64,000 nucleotides of DNA, taken from Hyphomicrobiales bacterium. GTDB lineage: Bacteria > Pseudomonadota > Alphaproteobacteria > Rhizobiales > Xanthobacteraceae. Below, one piece after another: positions 24,799 to 33,610 of this stretch. The notes under the pieces were generated by a model that was given only the letters and a program-made list of their open reading frames with translations, was not told the origin of the DNA and did no database searches. The stretch covers positions 1 to 64,000 of the forward strand of contig JAFKKH010000016.1 of assembly GCA_017305665.1 (NCBI GenBank). Direction: 5' to 3'. The position numbers and the translations under genes were made by a program. The first letter of the stretch is position 1. Each line of letters opens with the position of its first letter.

Positions 24799-26022
24799 TT
24801 GCAAGTCTTTGACCTCTCGGGTCGGTCCGAGGAAATCCTTGTCGCTGCATCCCGATTGTTTGCGCGCCATTCGTACGCGAACGTGACGATGGAGCAGGTT
24901 GCGGCGGCGGTTCAGGCTGTTCCAGGCGCGCTGTATCACCACTTTCATGACAAGGAAGAACTGATCTTTCAGTGCTATCTCCGCGGTCTTGCGATTTACC
25001 GGCTCGAAATCGAGGCGGCCGCGGAGCGGGGTATCGACGGACTTGAGATCATCAGGCGCTTCGTGCGCGGCAGGCTCAGGCCTGACGCCCAACGGATGAT
25101 CCTGTTCACCGACATCGACGCGCTCACTGCGTCATACAGCAACCAGGTGCACGAAAGGCGCTGGCAGAACGCCGAGCTGCTTGCTGGGATTCTGCAGCGG
25201 GGAGTTGTGGATGGCTCGATCGCATGCGACGAGCCTCTGCTCGCCGCAGTTGCACTGATTTCCATTCTCGACTGGGTTCCGTTCTGGCTTTCCGAGCGTG
25301 ACTACTACACGCGCCAGCAGGCGATCGACGCCATCGACGATATCATCACGCACGGTGTGTACCCGCGCGGAACGTCGGTTCCCAACCTGCCGGATCCACC
25401 CAGTCTCGCGTCCTTCATCGAGACGCGCGCAGGCCTGAACAAGCGGGCGGCGAAGCTGGACAGGATGCTGTCGATCGCATCGGACAGCTTCAATCGCAAG
25501 GGAGCCTCTGGTACGTCGCTTGAGAGCATCGCATCGGATGCGGGCATGACTCGTGCCGGGATCTACTACCACTTCAGCGAAAAGGAGAACTTGCTGCTGG
25601 CTTGCTTGCAGCGAGGGCTCAACAACGAGGTGAAAATTCGCGATCACCTGCGAAATCAGAATCTTGAAGCATTCGATAACATCGTTCAGTGCTTTCGCCT
25701 GCTGCTGATGCTGCACGATACGCCGTGCGGGCCGAAGGCCACCTACCATAACATCAACTATCTCAACGACGCCGATCGAAAGGCGTACGTCAAATGGGTG
25801 CTGGAGACGATCAGGGAAGACCAGTCGGACTATCAGCGCTGGATCGATCGAGGCGCGCTCCGCCGTGTCGACACATATTTCGCGCAGCGAGTCTTTACCG
25901 GAATGGGGCATTGGTATCCGGTCTGGTTCAAGAACAAGGCTGACTGGTCGCCGTTGCAGATCGCCAATAACTTCGCGCGCTTGTTCCTGTGCGGCATTAA
26001 ACCACGCAGACCGCTGGCTTGA
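24799..26022 (+). CDS. tandem TetR-family regulator (two TetR units in one chain)
   Basis: The 407-residue protein contains two complete TetR-type DNA-binding domains: one at about residues 7-60 (EEILVAASRLFARHSYANV, ending ALYHHFHDKEELIF) and another at about 215-275 (MLSIASDSFNRKGASGTSL, ending GIYYHFSEKENLLL). Each is followed by its own helical domain. The start must be a TTG (24799) or a GTG (24805), because a stop codon lies just upstream and the first helix begins at once. One chain could therefore act as an internal pseudo-dimer or bridge two operators. It precedes the liv-type operon on the same strand and probably regulates it. Confidence 0.88.
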   Translation: MQVFDLSGRSEEILVAASRLFARHSYANVTMEQVAAAVQAVPGALYHHFHDKEELIFQCYLRGLAIYRLEIEAAAERGIDGLEIIRRFVRGRLRPDAQRMILFTDIDALTASYSNQVHERRWQNAELLAGILQRGVVDGSIACDEPLLAAVALISILDWVPFWLSERDYYTRQQAIDAIDDIITHGVYPRGTSVPNLPDPPSLASFIETRAGLNKRAAKLDRMLSIASDSFNRKGASGTSLESIASDAGMTRAGIYYHFSEKENLLLACLQRGLNNEVKIRDHLRNQNLEAFDNIVQCFRLLLMLHDTPCGPKATYHNINYLNDADRKAYVKWVLETIREDQSDYQRWIDRGALRRVDTYFAQRVFTGMGHWYPVWFKNKADWSPLQIANNFARLFLCGIKPRRPLA

Positions 26023-26144
26023 CCGCAGCCGCGATCGCACGGCTCCTGGTTTCCGACGTCGCGCGTTGCGGCGTCGGACTAAACGCGACAGGCAGGCGAG
26101 TTCAAAGATTTACTCGAAATTCAAAACAGATCGAATCTACATTC

Positions 26145-26170
26145 CTTCTAGCGGGAAATTTCGCTAGAAG
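26145..26170. promoter_or_regulatory. 9-bp inverted repeat after tandem TetR gene
   Basis: CTTCTAGCG and CGCTAGAAG are perfect inverted arms around an 8-base loop, 123 bases after the tandem-TetR stop. No T-run follows. It could be a weak terminator, or an operator for the liv operon that starts 400 bases further on. Confidence 0.5.
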
Positions 26171-26569
26171 CGGAGTTCAAAACTTGACGATAGGTTCAAC
26201 TTCTGCTGATCTTGTTTCAAAGGCAGCGGAAGATCTGTCTGCGGGCAAACCATGCGAAGCGCTGGTCGGGATGGGGGGAGATCAACGGAGTCGGCAACAG
26301 CAGCGAAATTGCGGTCGGGTCGGGCCGGATAGATGTTGTGCCGAAATTGCTCAAACGCATCAGTCGCAAAGAGACGACATCGATTTGCGCGGGTCGAACA
26401 GGCTTGTGTCGTGCAGGGTTTATCCCTGCTGCGGTGAGCAGCCGCTGTCCGGTGATCTTCACGATGACGATGAAGCGGTTGGCCGATCACGGAAGTTGTG
26501 AAACTTCGATAATTGCGGTTGTAAGTGCTGAGATGTAACTGAAGAATTTGAAACAAGGGAGAAAGAAAA
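26171..26569. other. 399-bp region upstream of liv operon, no gene seen
   Basis: Two overlapping plus-strand frames exist here but have non-protein-like composition and no ribosome sites. One small inverted repeat (GAAGTT / AACTTC, 26492-26507) lies about 63-78 bases before the binding-protein start and may belong to its promoter. A GGGAGAAAGAAAA ribosome site precedes the ATG at 26570. Confidence 0.5.
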
Positions 26570-27808
26570 ATGCGTAAGCTGATCGTCGCTGCCACAGCGG
26601 CGCTAACGATAACGATGCTGGGTGGCACGTCGTATGCCCAGGATACCTTGAAGATCGGTTACATCGATCCTCTGTCCGGCGGTGGCGCCAGCATCGGCGA
26701 GGGCGGACTGAAAACGTTCCAGTATCTGGCCGACGAGATCAATGCCAAGGGCGGCATCCTTGGCCACAAGGTCGAGATCGTTCCGCTCGACAACAAGGTC
26801 AACCCGCAGGAAAGCCTGGTCCAGGCCCAGAAGGCGATCGACGCCGGTATACATTATATCACGCAAGGCAACGGCTCATCGGTCGCAGCGGCCTTGGAAG
26901 ATTTCGTCACCAAGCACAACACCCGCAACCCCGGCAAGGAAGTGCTCTACTTCAACTATGCCGCGGTCGATCCGGCGCTGACCAACGACAAGTGCAGCTT
27001 CTGGCACTTCCGCTGGGATGCCGGCTCGGACATCAAGATGGAAGCGCTCACCAACTACATGAAGGGCGTTCCGTCCATCAAGAAGGTCTATCTGATCAAT
27101 CAGGACTATTCGTTCGGCCAGTCGGTTCGTGCGGATGCGCGGAAGATGCTGGCGGCGAAGCGGCCGGACGTCCAGATCGTCGGCGACGAACTGCATCCGC
27201 TGCTGAAGATCACCGACTTCTCGCCCTACATCGCGAAGATCAAGGCCTCCGGTGCGGATAGCGTCGTCACCGGCAACTGGGGACAGGACATCGCGTTGCT
27301 GCTCAAGGCGGCTGCCGATGCCGGACTGAAGGTCAACTGGTACACCTATTATGCCGGCGGCGCTGGCGGTCCGACCGCGATCAAGCAGACCGGTCTCGAT
27401 CATCAGGTGTTCCAAATCACCGAGGGCATTCCCAATGGCGGCTATCAGCCGGCGATGGATTTCGAGAAGGCATTCCGCGCCAAGGTGAACATGTCGCTGT
27501 GGTATCCGCGCGCCGTGAACGAAATGCGGATGTTCAAGGCGGCTGCCGAGAAGGCCAAATCGATCGATCCGGTCAAGGTCGCGCAGGCTCTCGAAGGCAT
27601 GAAGTTCGAAGTGCTCGATGGCGGCGAAGGGTTCATGCGCAAGGATGACCACCAGTTCTTCCAGCCGATCTACATTTCATCGTTCGGTACGCTGAAGAGC
27701 AACGAGCCGTTCGACGAGGAAAAGACCGGCTGGGGATGGCATCCGGTGGCCAAGATCGACACGCAGCAGACGATCGTGCCCACCACCTGCAAGATGAAGC
27801 GGCCCTGA
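26570..27808 (+). CDS. livK: branched-chain-type ABC transporter substrate-binding protein
   Basis: The 412-residue protein has a Sec signal peptide (cleavage after TSYAQ) and a type 1 periplasmic-binding fold that opens LKIGYIDPLSGGGASIGEGG. It belongs to the Leu/Ile/Val-binding group, which in these bacteria also serves urea, amides, aromatic acids and dicarboxylates. It is the first gene of a complete importer operon. The actual ligand is not evident, so the gene name refers to family only. Confidence 0.92.
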   Translation: MRKLIVAATAALTITMLGGTSYAQDTLKIGYIDPLSGGGASIGEGGLKTFQYLADEINAKGGILGHKVEIVPLDNKVNPQESLVQAQKAIDAGIHYITQGNGSSVAAALEDFVTKHNTRNPGKEVLYFNYAAVDPALTNDKCSFWHFRWDAGSDIKMEALTNYMKGVPSIKKVYLINQDYSFGQSVRADARKMLAAKRPDVQIVGDELHPLLKITDFSPYIAKIKASGADSVVTGNWGQDIALLLKAAADAGLKVNWYTYYAGGAGGPTAIKQTGLDHQVFQITEGIPNGGYQPAMDFEKAFRAKVNMSLWYPRAVNEMRMFKAAAEKAKSIDPVKVAQALEGMKFEVLDGGEGFMRKDDHQFFQPIYISSFGTLKSNEPFDEEKTGWGWHPVAKIDTQQTIVPTTCKMKRP

Positions 27809-27819
27809 TGGTCGCGGCG

Positions 27820-27843
27820 GCCCGCGTCCTTCGGGACGCGGGC
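27820..27843 (+). terminator. UUCG-loop hairpin between livK and livH
   Basis: A perfect 10-bp stem (GCCCGCGTCC / GGACGCGGGC) closes on a TTCG tetraloop, 12 bases after the binding-protein stop. No T-run follows. Such hairpins often protect the binding-protein message and cut down readthrough into the membrane genes, giving more binding protein than permease. Confidence 0.75.
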
Positions 27844-27942
27844 GCTCCTTGATCGCAACTTGCGTTCGTGCCGGTTGGATCGCTTTTTTGAATTGTCCTG
27901 AGCGGCCCGCGGCGACACCGTTCAGAAACCAGCGAGTGCGTC

Positions 27943-28890
27943 GTGCTTGAGCTGATCGTGATTTCAACCCTCAACGGCGTCCTGTTCGGGATGCTGTTGT
28001 TTCTGCTGTCGAGTGGTTTGACCGTCATCTTCAGCATGATGGGCGTGCTCAATTTTGCTCATGCCAGCTTCTATATGCTGGGCGCGTTTTTCGGCTACCA
28101 GCTCACGCGCTGGATCGGATTCTGGCCCGCGCTGGTGATTGCACCCCTGCTGGTCGGCGCGATCGGCATGGCGGTCGAGCGCTACGGCCTGCGCAACACC
28201 CATAAGCACGGTCATGTCGCTGAATTGCTGCTGACGTTCGGGTTGGCGTTCGCGATCGAGGAAATCGTGTCGATGATCTGGGGCAAGAGTCCCATGGATT
28301 ATCGCGTGCCCCAAGCGCTCGACTTTTCCGCCTTCACCATCTTCTCCACCAATTATCCCGCCTACAAGATGTTCATGCTGGCGGTGTCGGTGCTGATCTT
28401 CATCGCGCTCTTGATCGTGCTCAAGCGGACGCGCGTCGGACTGATCGTGCAGGCGGCGCTGACGCATCCCAGCATGGTGGCCCATCTCGGCCATAACGTC
28501 GGGCGGGTGTTCATGCTGGTGTTCGGCGTTGGCTGCGCGCTCGCCGGCGTGGCCGGCGTTATCGCCGGCCCTGCGCTGGTGACGCAATCCGATATGGCAG
28601 GGTTGCTCGGACCGATCCTCTTTGTCGTCATCGTCTTCGGCGGTCTTGGCTCGCTGCCCGGCGCATTCATCGCCTCGCTGGTCATCGGGCTGGTGCAGAC
28701 CTTCGCTGTGGCACTGAACGGCTCGCTCGCCAGCCTTTTTGGCCCGCTCGATCCGAGCTTCAATGCCACGGTCCTTGCCGACATCTGGAATGTCACGATC
28801 GCGCAGATCGCGCCCATCCTGCCCTATGTCCTGCTGGTGCTGATTCTGATCTTCCGCCCCATGGGCTTGATGGGGGCGCGTGAAACATGA
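27943..28890 (+). CDS. livH: branched-chain-type ABC transporter permease LivH
   Basis: The 315-residue membrane protein starts with GTG and has about eight hydrophobic helices. The conserved GLTVIFSMMGVLNFAHASFYMLGAF region near residues 20-45 and the FGGLGSLPGAF loop near residue 240 are typical of LivH. It overlaps livM by four bases. Confidence 0.93.
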   Translation: MLELIVISTLNGVLFGMLLFLLSSGLTVIFSMMGVLNFAHASFYMLGAFFGYQLTRWIGFWPALVIAPLLVGAIGMAVERYGLRNTHKHGHVAELLLTFGLAFAIEEIVSMIWGKSPMDYRVPQALDFSAFTIFSTNYPAYKMFMLAVSVLIFIALLIVLKRTRVGLIVQAALTHPSMVAHLGHNVGRVFMLVFGVGCALAGVAGVIAGPALVTQSDMAGLLGPILFVVIVFGGLGSLPGAFIASLVIGLVQTFAVALNGSLASLFGPLDPSFNATVLADIWNVTIAQIAPILPYVLLVLILIFRPMGLMGARET

Positions 28891-30191
28891 GCGACACCGC
28901 AACCTCTGCCCGCGATCTGCCGGTGCCGGCGCGGGGCCAAAGTCTGCGCTTCTATGGCATCTGGGTGATTGCGGCGATCGTGCTCATCGTGCTGCCGCTG
29001 CTGTTCTCGTCGGGCAGTTCGCTGACATCGTTCAGCCTGATCGGCATCGCGATCATTTTCGCGCTGTCCTACAATATTCTGCTCGGACAGACCGGGCTGC
29101 TATCGTTCGGTCATGCCGTTTACTACGGCCTTGGCGGTTTCGCGGCCATTCATGTTATGAATGCCGTGACCGCGTATGACTGGCCGATTCCGCTTCCCTT
29201 CATTCCGCTCGTCGGTGGCCTCGGCGGACTTTGCTTCGCTGCCGTGATCGGCTGGGTGATGACCAAGCGCGCGGGCACCGTCTTCGCGATGATCTCGCTC
29301 GGCATCGGCGAACTGGTGGCCTCGTCGTCGCTGATCCTGCGCAGCGTGTTCGGCGGAGAGTCCGGCATCACGACCGACCGCACTGCTCTGCCGCACATGT
29401 TCGGCTGGAGCTTCGGGCCGCAGATCCAGGTCTATTATCTGATCGCGGCCTGGGTGATGATTTCGGCGATCGCGATGTACGCGCTTACGCGGACACCGCT
29501 CGGGCGGATCAGTAACGCGGTTCGCGACAATCCCGAGCGCGTCGAATTCATTGGATACGATCCCCATGTCGTCCGCTATCTCGCATCTTGCTTCGCCGGT
29601 TTGTTCGCTGGCGTCGCCGGCGGGCTGACCGCAATCAATTTCGAGATTGCCAACTCCGCCTATCTCGGCGCCGTGCAGTCGGGCCTCGTGCTGTTCGCGA
29701 CGTTTATCGGCGGCACGTCGTACTTCTTCGGCCCGATCCTCGGCGCGATCCTCGTCACCTATCTGCAACTCGGGCTGACCAACCTGACGACGGTGTGGCA
29801 GCTTTATTTCGGCATCATCTTCATCGGCATCGTGATGTTCGCGCCGGGAGGTATCGCCGGCCTTTTGATGATGCATCGACCGCTGGTTCGTTCGGGAACG
29901 CTCGGTATGGTGATCCCGTCCTATCTGCTCGCGCTGGTGCCGACGCTTGTTCTCGTTTGCGGCGTCATCCTCGGGATCGAGACGATTGCGCACTACACCG
30001 AGAGTCAGGGGCAGGGCAATGTGATTGCGCTGTTCGGCATTCCCTTCGATGCGACCGCGGCATCGACCTGGATCATCGCCGCCGTGATGATCGTCGGCGG
30101 ATATGCGGTCGCCCGGATCACCTGGCGGCGCATCGTCGATGCCTGGGACCGCGCCACCACGGATGCCCGTGACCGGGGGCACCTCGCATGA
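28887..30191 (+). CDS. livM: branched-chain-type ABC transporter permease LivM, extended
   Basis: Residues 1-330 match LivM, including the NILLGQTGLLSFGHAVYYGLGGF segment and the GGTSYFFGPILGA loop. The protein is 434 residues long, about 100 more than most LivM proteins. The C-terminal addition (after about residue 335) contains two further hydrophobic segments (SYLLALVPTLVLVCGVILGI and WIIAAVMIVGGYAVARI). Whether this extension is common in relatives or changes transport is unknown. It overlaps both neighbours by four bases. Confidence 0.9.
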   Translation: MSDTATSARDLPVPARGQSLRFYGIWVIAAIVLIVLPLLFSSGSSLTSFSLIGIAIIFALSYNILLGQTGLLSFGHAVYYGLGGFAAIHVMNAVTAYDWPIPLPFIPLVGGLGGLCFAAVIGWVMTKRAGTVFAMISLGIGELVASSSLILRSVFGGESGITTDRTALPHMFGWSFGPQIQVYYLIAAWVMISAIAMYALTRTPLGRISNAVRDNPERVEFIGYDPHVVRYLASCFAGLFAGVAGGLTAINFEIANSAYLGAVQSGLVLFATFIGGTSYFFGPILGAILVTYLQLGLTNLTTVWQLYFGIIFIGIVMFAPGGIAGLLMMHRPLVRSGTLGMVIPSYLLALVPTLVLVCGVILGIETIAHYTESQGQGNVIALFGIPFDATAASTWIIAAVMIVGGYAVARITWRRIVDAWDRATTDARDRGHLA

Positions 30192-30937
30192 CGCAGGCCA
30201 TTGAAATTCGCAACGTCGAAAAGCGCTTCGGCAATGTCGGGATCATCCATGATCTCAACCTGAGCGTTGCCCAGGGCGAGCGCCATGCCGTGATCGGCCC
30301 CAACGGTGCCGGCAAATCCACTACCTTCAATCTGATCAGCGGCCATATCGCCCCGACCTCAGGCGAGATCCGGCTGAACGGCGATCTGATCTCCGGGCTG
30401 CGGCCGTTCGAGATCAACCGGCGTGGCCTGTCGCGCTCGTTCCAGGTCACGAATGTGTTCGCCCGCATGACGGTCTGGGAGAACGTGCGCTGTGCTGTGC
30501 TTTGGGCGACAGGTCAGCGTTATGCCTTCTGGAAGAACGTCGACGATCTGCCCGAGGTCCGGCAGCGCACCGCTGAAATCCTCGACGATATTCATTTGCT
30601 CCACCGCCGCGATGTGCCGGCGGGGCTTTTGACCTATGCCGAGCAGCGCGAACTCGAGATCGGCATCACCATCGCCGGCGGAGCGAGCGTCATCATGCTC
30701 GACGAGCCGACCGCCGGCATGAGCCGCGCGGAGACTGAACGCGCCGTCGCGCTGATCCGCCGTTTGACGGAGGGACGCACGCTCGTGATCGTCGAGCACG
30801 ACATGAGCGTGGTGTTCGGACTGGCCGACCGCATTTCGGTGCTGGTCTATGGCCACATCATCGCATCCGGCACGCCTGAGGAAATTCGCAACAATCCGAA
30901 GGTCAAGGAAGCCTACCTCGGCGAGGAGGGCCACTGA
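30188..30937 (+). CDS. livG: branched-chain-type ABC transporter ATPase LivG
   Basis: The 249-residue ATPase has intact Walker A (GPNGAGKSTTF), an LTYAEQRELEIG stretch in place of the usual LSGGQ signature (as often in LivG) and Walker B (IMLDEPTAGM). The family's extra C-terminal segment is present (ASGTPEEIRNNPKVKEAYLG). It overlaps livM by four bases and its TGA shares a base with the livF ATG. Confidence 0.94.
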   Translation: MTQAIEIRNVEKRFGNVGIIHDLNLSVAQGERHAVIGPNGAGKSTTFNLISGHIAPTSGEIRLNGDLISGLRPFEINRRGLSRSFQVTNVFARMTVWENVRCAVLWATGQRYAFWKNVDDLPEVRQRTAEILDDIHLLHRRDVPAGLLTYAEQRELEIGITIAGGASVIMLDEPTAGMSRAETERAVALIRRLTEGRTLVIVEHDMSVVFGLADRISVLVYGHIIASGTPEEIRNNPKVKEAYLGEEGH

Positions 30938-31632
30938 TGCTGGAGGTCAAGGATCTTCACGCCTATTACGGCAAGAGCCACATCCTGCAGGGCGTCGATA
31001 TGCATATCGAGGCCGGCGAGGTGGTGAGCCTGCTCGGTCGTAACGGCGTCGGCCGCTCCACCACCGTCAAGGCGATCATGGGCGAGGTGCCGCCGCAGGG
31101 CACGATTCGGTTCAAGGGCAAGGACATCGCCGGTCTGCCGAGCTATGCGATCGCGCGCCTCGGGCTCGGCTATGTGCCCGAACATCGCGATATCTTCCCG
31201 GGCCTCACGGTGCGCCAGAATCTTCTGCTTGGCGTCAAGAACACGCGCCGCCCCGGCAAGTGGCGAATGGAGGACATGCTCGACATGTTTCCAAACCTTG
31301 CCGCGCGCGCGGATACGCCGGCCGGCGTGCTGTCCGGCGGCGAAAAGCAGATGCTGACGACCTGCCGGACGCTGATGGGCGATCCGGAGTTGATCATGAT
31401 CGACGAGCCGACCGAGGGATTGGCGCCGCTGATCGTGCAGCAGGTCGGCGACCTCATCGCGCATATCGCGAAAGCAGGACTTGCCATCCTCCTCGTCGAG
31501 CAAAAGCTGTCGATCGCGCTGAGGATTTCCCACCGCGTCTACATCATGGGCCACGGCCGCATCGTGTTCGAGGGCACGCCCGACCAGCTCAAGGCCAATG
31601 AAGCCGTGCGCAAGGAGTGGCTGGAAGTTTAG
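30937..31632 (+). CDS. livF: branched-chain-type ABC transporter ATPase LivF
   Basis: The 231-residue protein is LivF by sequence (MLEVKDLHAYYGKSHILQGV) with signature LSGGEKQML and Walker B IMIDEPTEGL. Its Walker A reads GRNGVGRST, so the invariant lysine is Arg40. ATP binding or hydrolysis at this half of the transporter may be altered, though LivG keeps its lysine. It is the last gene of the operon. Confidence 0.93.
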   Translation: MLEVKDLHAYYGKSHILQGVDMHIEAGEVVSLLGRNGVGRSTTVKAIMGEVPPQGTIRFKGKDIAGLPSYAIARLGLGYVPEHRDIFPGLTVRQNLLLGVKNTRRPGKWRMEDMLDMFPNLAARADTPAGVLSGGEKQMLTTCRTLMGDPELIMIDEPTEGLAPLIVQQVGDLIAHIAKAGLAILLVEQKLSIALRISHRVYIMGHGRIVFEGTPDQLKANEAVRKEWLEV

Positions 31633-31792
31633 GACGGCATGGCCTTGAAGCGGCGAACTGCCCCCGCGGTCCAGGATGCCTCCGGTTCAATTGATCCTTC
31701 GTGCCCCCGCCGCGTCCTTCAAAACGCATCCTGACAGGCCTATATTTCGGCGGAACCCTTAGCGCATACAGCAAGACGGGAGACGGACGGAC

Positions 31793-32332
31793 ATGACAGC
31801 TTCAAGAGACCGCGCAGTCCTCGCCGGAGGCTGCTTCTGGGGAATGCAGGATCTGTTGCGCCGCTATCCCGGTGTGATCTCGACCCGGGTCGGCTACACC
31901 GGTGGCGAAGTGCCGAACGCGACCTATCGCAACCACGGCAATCATGCCGAGGCGATCGAAATCATCTTCGATCCGCAAACGATCAGCTATCGGCAACTGC
32001 TCGAGTTCTTTTTCCAGATTCACGATCCCAGCACGCCGAACCGCCAAGGCAATGATCGCGGGCCGAGCTACCGCTCGGCGATCTTCTACACAAGCGACGA
32101 GCAGAAGCGGATCGCGGACGACACCATCGCCGATGTGAACGCCTCCGGTCTGTGGCCTGGCAAGGTCGTCACCGAGGTTGCGCCGGTCGGACCGTTCTGG
32201 GAGGCCGAGCCTGAACACCAGGATTATCTGGAGCGTTATCCGGACGGCTACACTTGCCATTTCATCCGGCCGAACTGGAAGCTGCCGCGCCGGCAGGAGG
32301 CCGGTCAGGCGATGGCGGGAGGCGCGCGCTAG
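31793..32332 (+). CDS. msrA: peptide-methionine (S)-S-oxide reductase MsrA
   Basis: The 179-residue protein has the catalytic GCFWG motif near residue 14, the RVGYTGG segment and [11 protein letters not shown], all typical of MsrA. It repairs oxidised methionine using thioredoxin. A resolving cysteine is likely near the C-terminus (YTCHFIRP). It stands alone between the liv operon and the IclR gene; a GGGAGACGGACGGAC stretch precedes the ATG. Confidence 0.95.
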   Translation: MTASRDRAVLAGGCFWGMQDLLRRYPGVISTRVGYTGGEVPNATYRNHGNHAEAIEIIFDPQTISYRQLLEFFFQIHDPSTPNRQGNDRGPSYRSAIFYTSDEQKRIADDTIADVNASGLWPGKVVTEVAPVGPFWEAEPEHQDYLERYPDGYTCHFIRPNWKLPRRQEAGQAMAGGAR

Positions 32333-32622
32333 AGCGGCGCCTGCTTCTCTTCGTGCAGTCACGCCGTCGCGCGGAGTCTGCATCGAAGATCCGGTTCAAC
32401 CGAATTTATCGGGTTCATGCAGCGCGCGGCGGTTTCGCCGCGCTTTGCTTGACCGTACGCCAGCGCAATCGTCGATGGCAACGAACTCGCGAACTGACTC
32501 CATCAGGATTGCTGCGGCGGCACGCTGTCGTCTGTTTCGCGTTTGGACCGCCGGCGATCCAGTTGCTGGCGGGCCGGCACTTTTCGGGGGAGGTGCTGGT
32601 TGGTCGCCCGCTTGCAACTTAG

Positions 32623-32639
32623 TGTCCACATATTGGACA
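32623..32639. promoter_or_regulatory. palindromic operator of IclR gene
   Basis: TGTCCA-N5-TGGACA is a perfect inverted repeat over the expected -35 position of a promoter whose -10 box TATAAT lies at 32649-32654. A further TGGACA starts at 32665. IclR proteins commonly bind such sites to repress their own gene. The preceding 290 bases (32333-32622) contain no gene I can support. Confidence 0.65.
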
Positions 32640-32660
32640 GATATCAACTATAATGGAAAT

Positions 32661-32693
32661 TTAATGGACAACCATGCTTGGTTGTCTCATTAA
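32661..32693. promoter_or_regulatory. long inverted repeat in iclR leader
   Basis: TTAATG-GACAACC and GGTTGTC-T-CATTAA form 13-bp arms with one bulged base around the loop ATGCTT. The right arm ends just before AAAGGAGG. It could be a second operator or an mRNA hairpin that hides or presents the ribosome site. An ATG in the loop (32674) is in frame with iclR. Confidence 0.55.
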
Positions 32694-32700
32694 AGGAGGC

Positions 32701-33576
32701 ATGAGCTCCACGCCGCGCCAGCCGACCTTCGCTCACTCGCAGTCCGCGGAAGCGGTGCTGGCCGAAAGCGCCGGGGATGCGGCCTTTGCCACCACGCTCG
32801 CCAAGGGGCTCGTGGTGCTCGAAGCCTTCAAGGCGGCCGCGCCGCAGCTCGGCAACATGGAATTGTCGGCGCGCACCGGAATTCCGCGGCCCACCGTTGC
32901 GCGGCTGACGCACACGCTCGCCGAACTCGGCTACCTTCGTTACGACCCGGACCTTGCGAAGTACCGCCTCGGCGCCCGCGCACTGCTGATGGTCCATCCA
33001 CTGCTGGCCGGAATGCAGTTTCGGCAGCAGGCCCGGCCGCTGATGCAGGATTTGGCCGCGAGCGTGCGTGGCACGGTGTCGATCGGCCTGCTTGAGGGCA
33101 CAGCGACGATCTATGTCGAGACGGCACGATCCGGTGATGTGGGCCCGCATTTCCCTGACATTGGCATGCCGATCCCCGTCGTCGCCACTGCGATGGGGCG
33201 GGCCGCGGTCGCGATCTTGCCCTCCGCGCAATCGGCGCTGCTCGAGCAGCGGATCAAAACCGATAATCCCGATCTGTGGGCTATCCATCGCGAAAAGTAT
33301 CGCGCCGGCATTCGCGCGTGCGCGGAGCGCGGATTCTGTACCTGCTTCGGCGAATACATGACGTCGATCCATGCGGTCGGCGCGCCACTGTTCCATGCCG
33401 GCGATCTGAAGCAGACCTTCTCGATCAATTGCGGAATCCCGGCCTATCGTCTGCAGCCCGGGCAACTCGAAGCCGAGATCGGCCCGCGAATCCGCGCGCT
33501 TGCCGCGAGCATCCGCTCTCTCGTCAACGAAGCCGATCCGGTGATCGAGCCGCGCGACGACGAGGTCGCGACATGA
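32701..33576 (+). CDS. IclR-family transcriptional regulator
   Basis: The protein has an N-terminal winged helix (AKGLVVLEAFKAAAPQLGNM to PTVARLTHTLAELGYLRYD, about residues 30-85) and a C-terminal IclR effector domain (about 110-290). IclR proteins often control aromatic or carboxylic-acid catabolism. I chose the ATG at 32701; AAAGGAGG lies unusually close (one base), so the in-frame ATG at 32674 remains possible. It precedes an orphan binding protein and a set of acid-metabolising enzymes, its likely targets. Confidence 0.88.
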   Translation: MSSTPRQPTFAHSQSAEAVLAESAGDAAFATTLAKGLVVLEAFKAAAPQLGNMELSARTGIPRPTVARLTHTLAELGYLRYDPDLAKYRLGARALLMVHPLLAGMQFRQQARPLMQDLAASVRGTVSIGLLEGTATIYVETARSGDVGPHFPDIGMPIPVVATAMGRAAVAILPSAQSALLEQRIKTDNPDLWAIHREKYRAGIRACAERGFCTCFGEYMTSIHAVGAPLFHAGDLKQTFSINCGIPAYRLQPGQLEAEIGPRIRALAASIRSLVNEADPVIEPRDDEVAT

Positions 33577-33610
33577 TCCGCGTAGTGAATGTAAAGGCAG
33601 GGTGGAGACG

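Noticed and set aside
26019-26538. Overlapping plus-strand frames of 160 and 108 residues
   Set aside because: There is no ribosome site, no domain and no protein-like composition; they lie in the promoter region of the liv operon.
32661-32693. Factor-independent terminator
   Set aside because: The hairpin is not GC-rich, has no T-run and lies between the TATAAT box and the iclR start, so a regulatory role is more likely.
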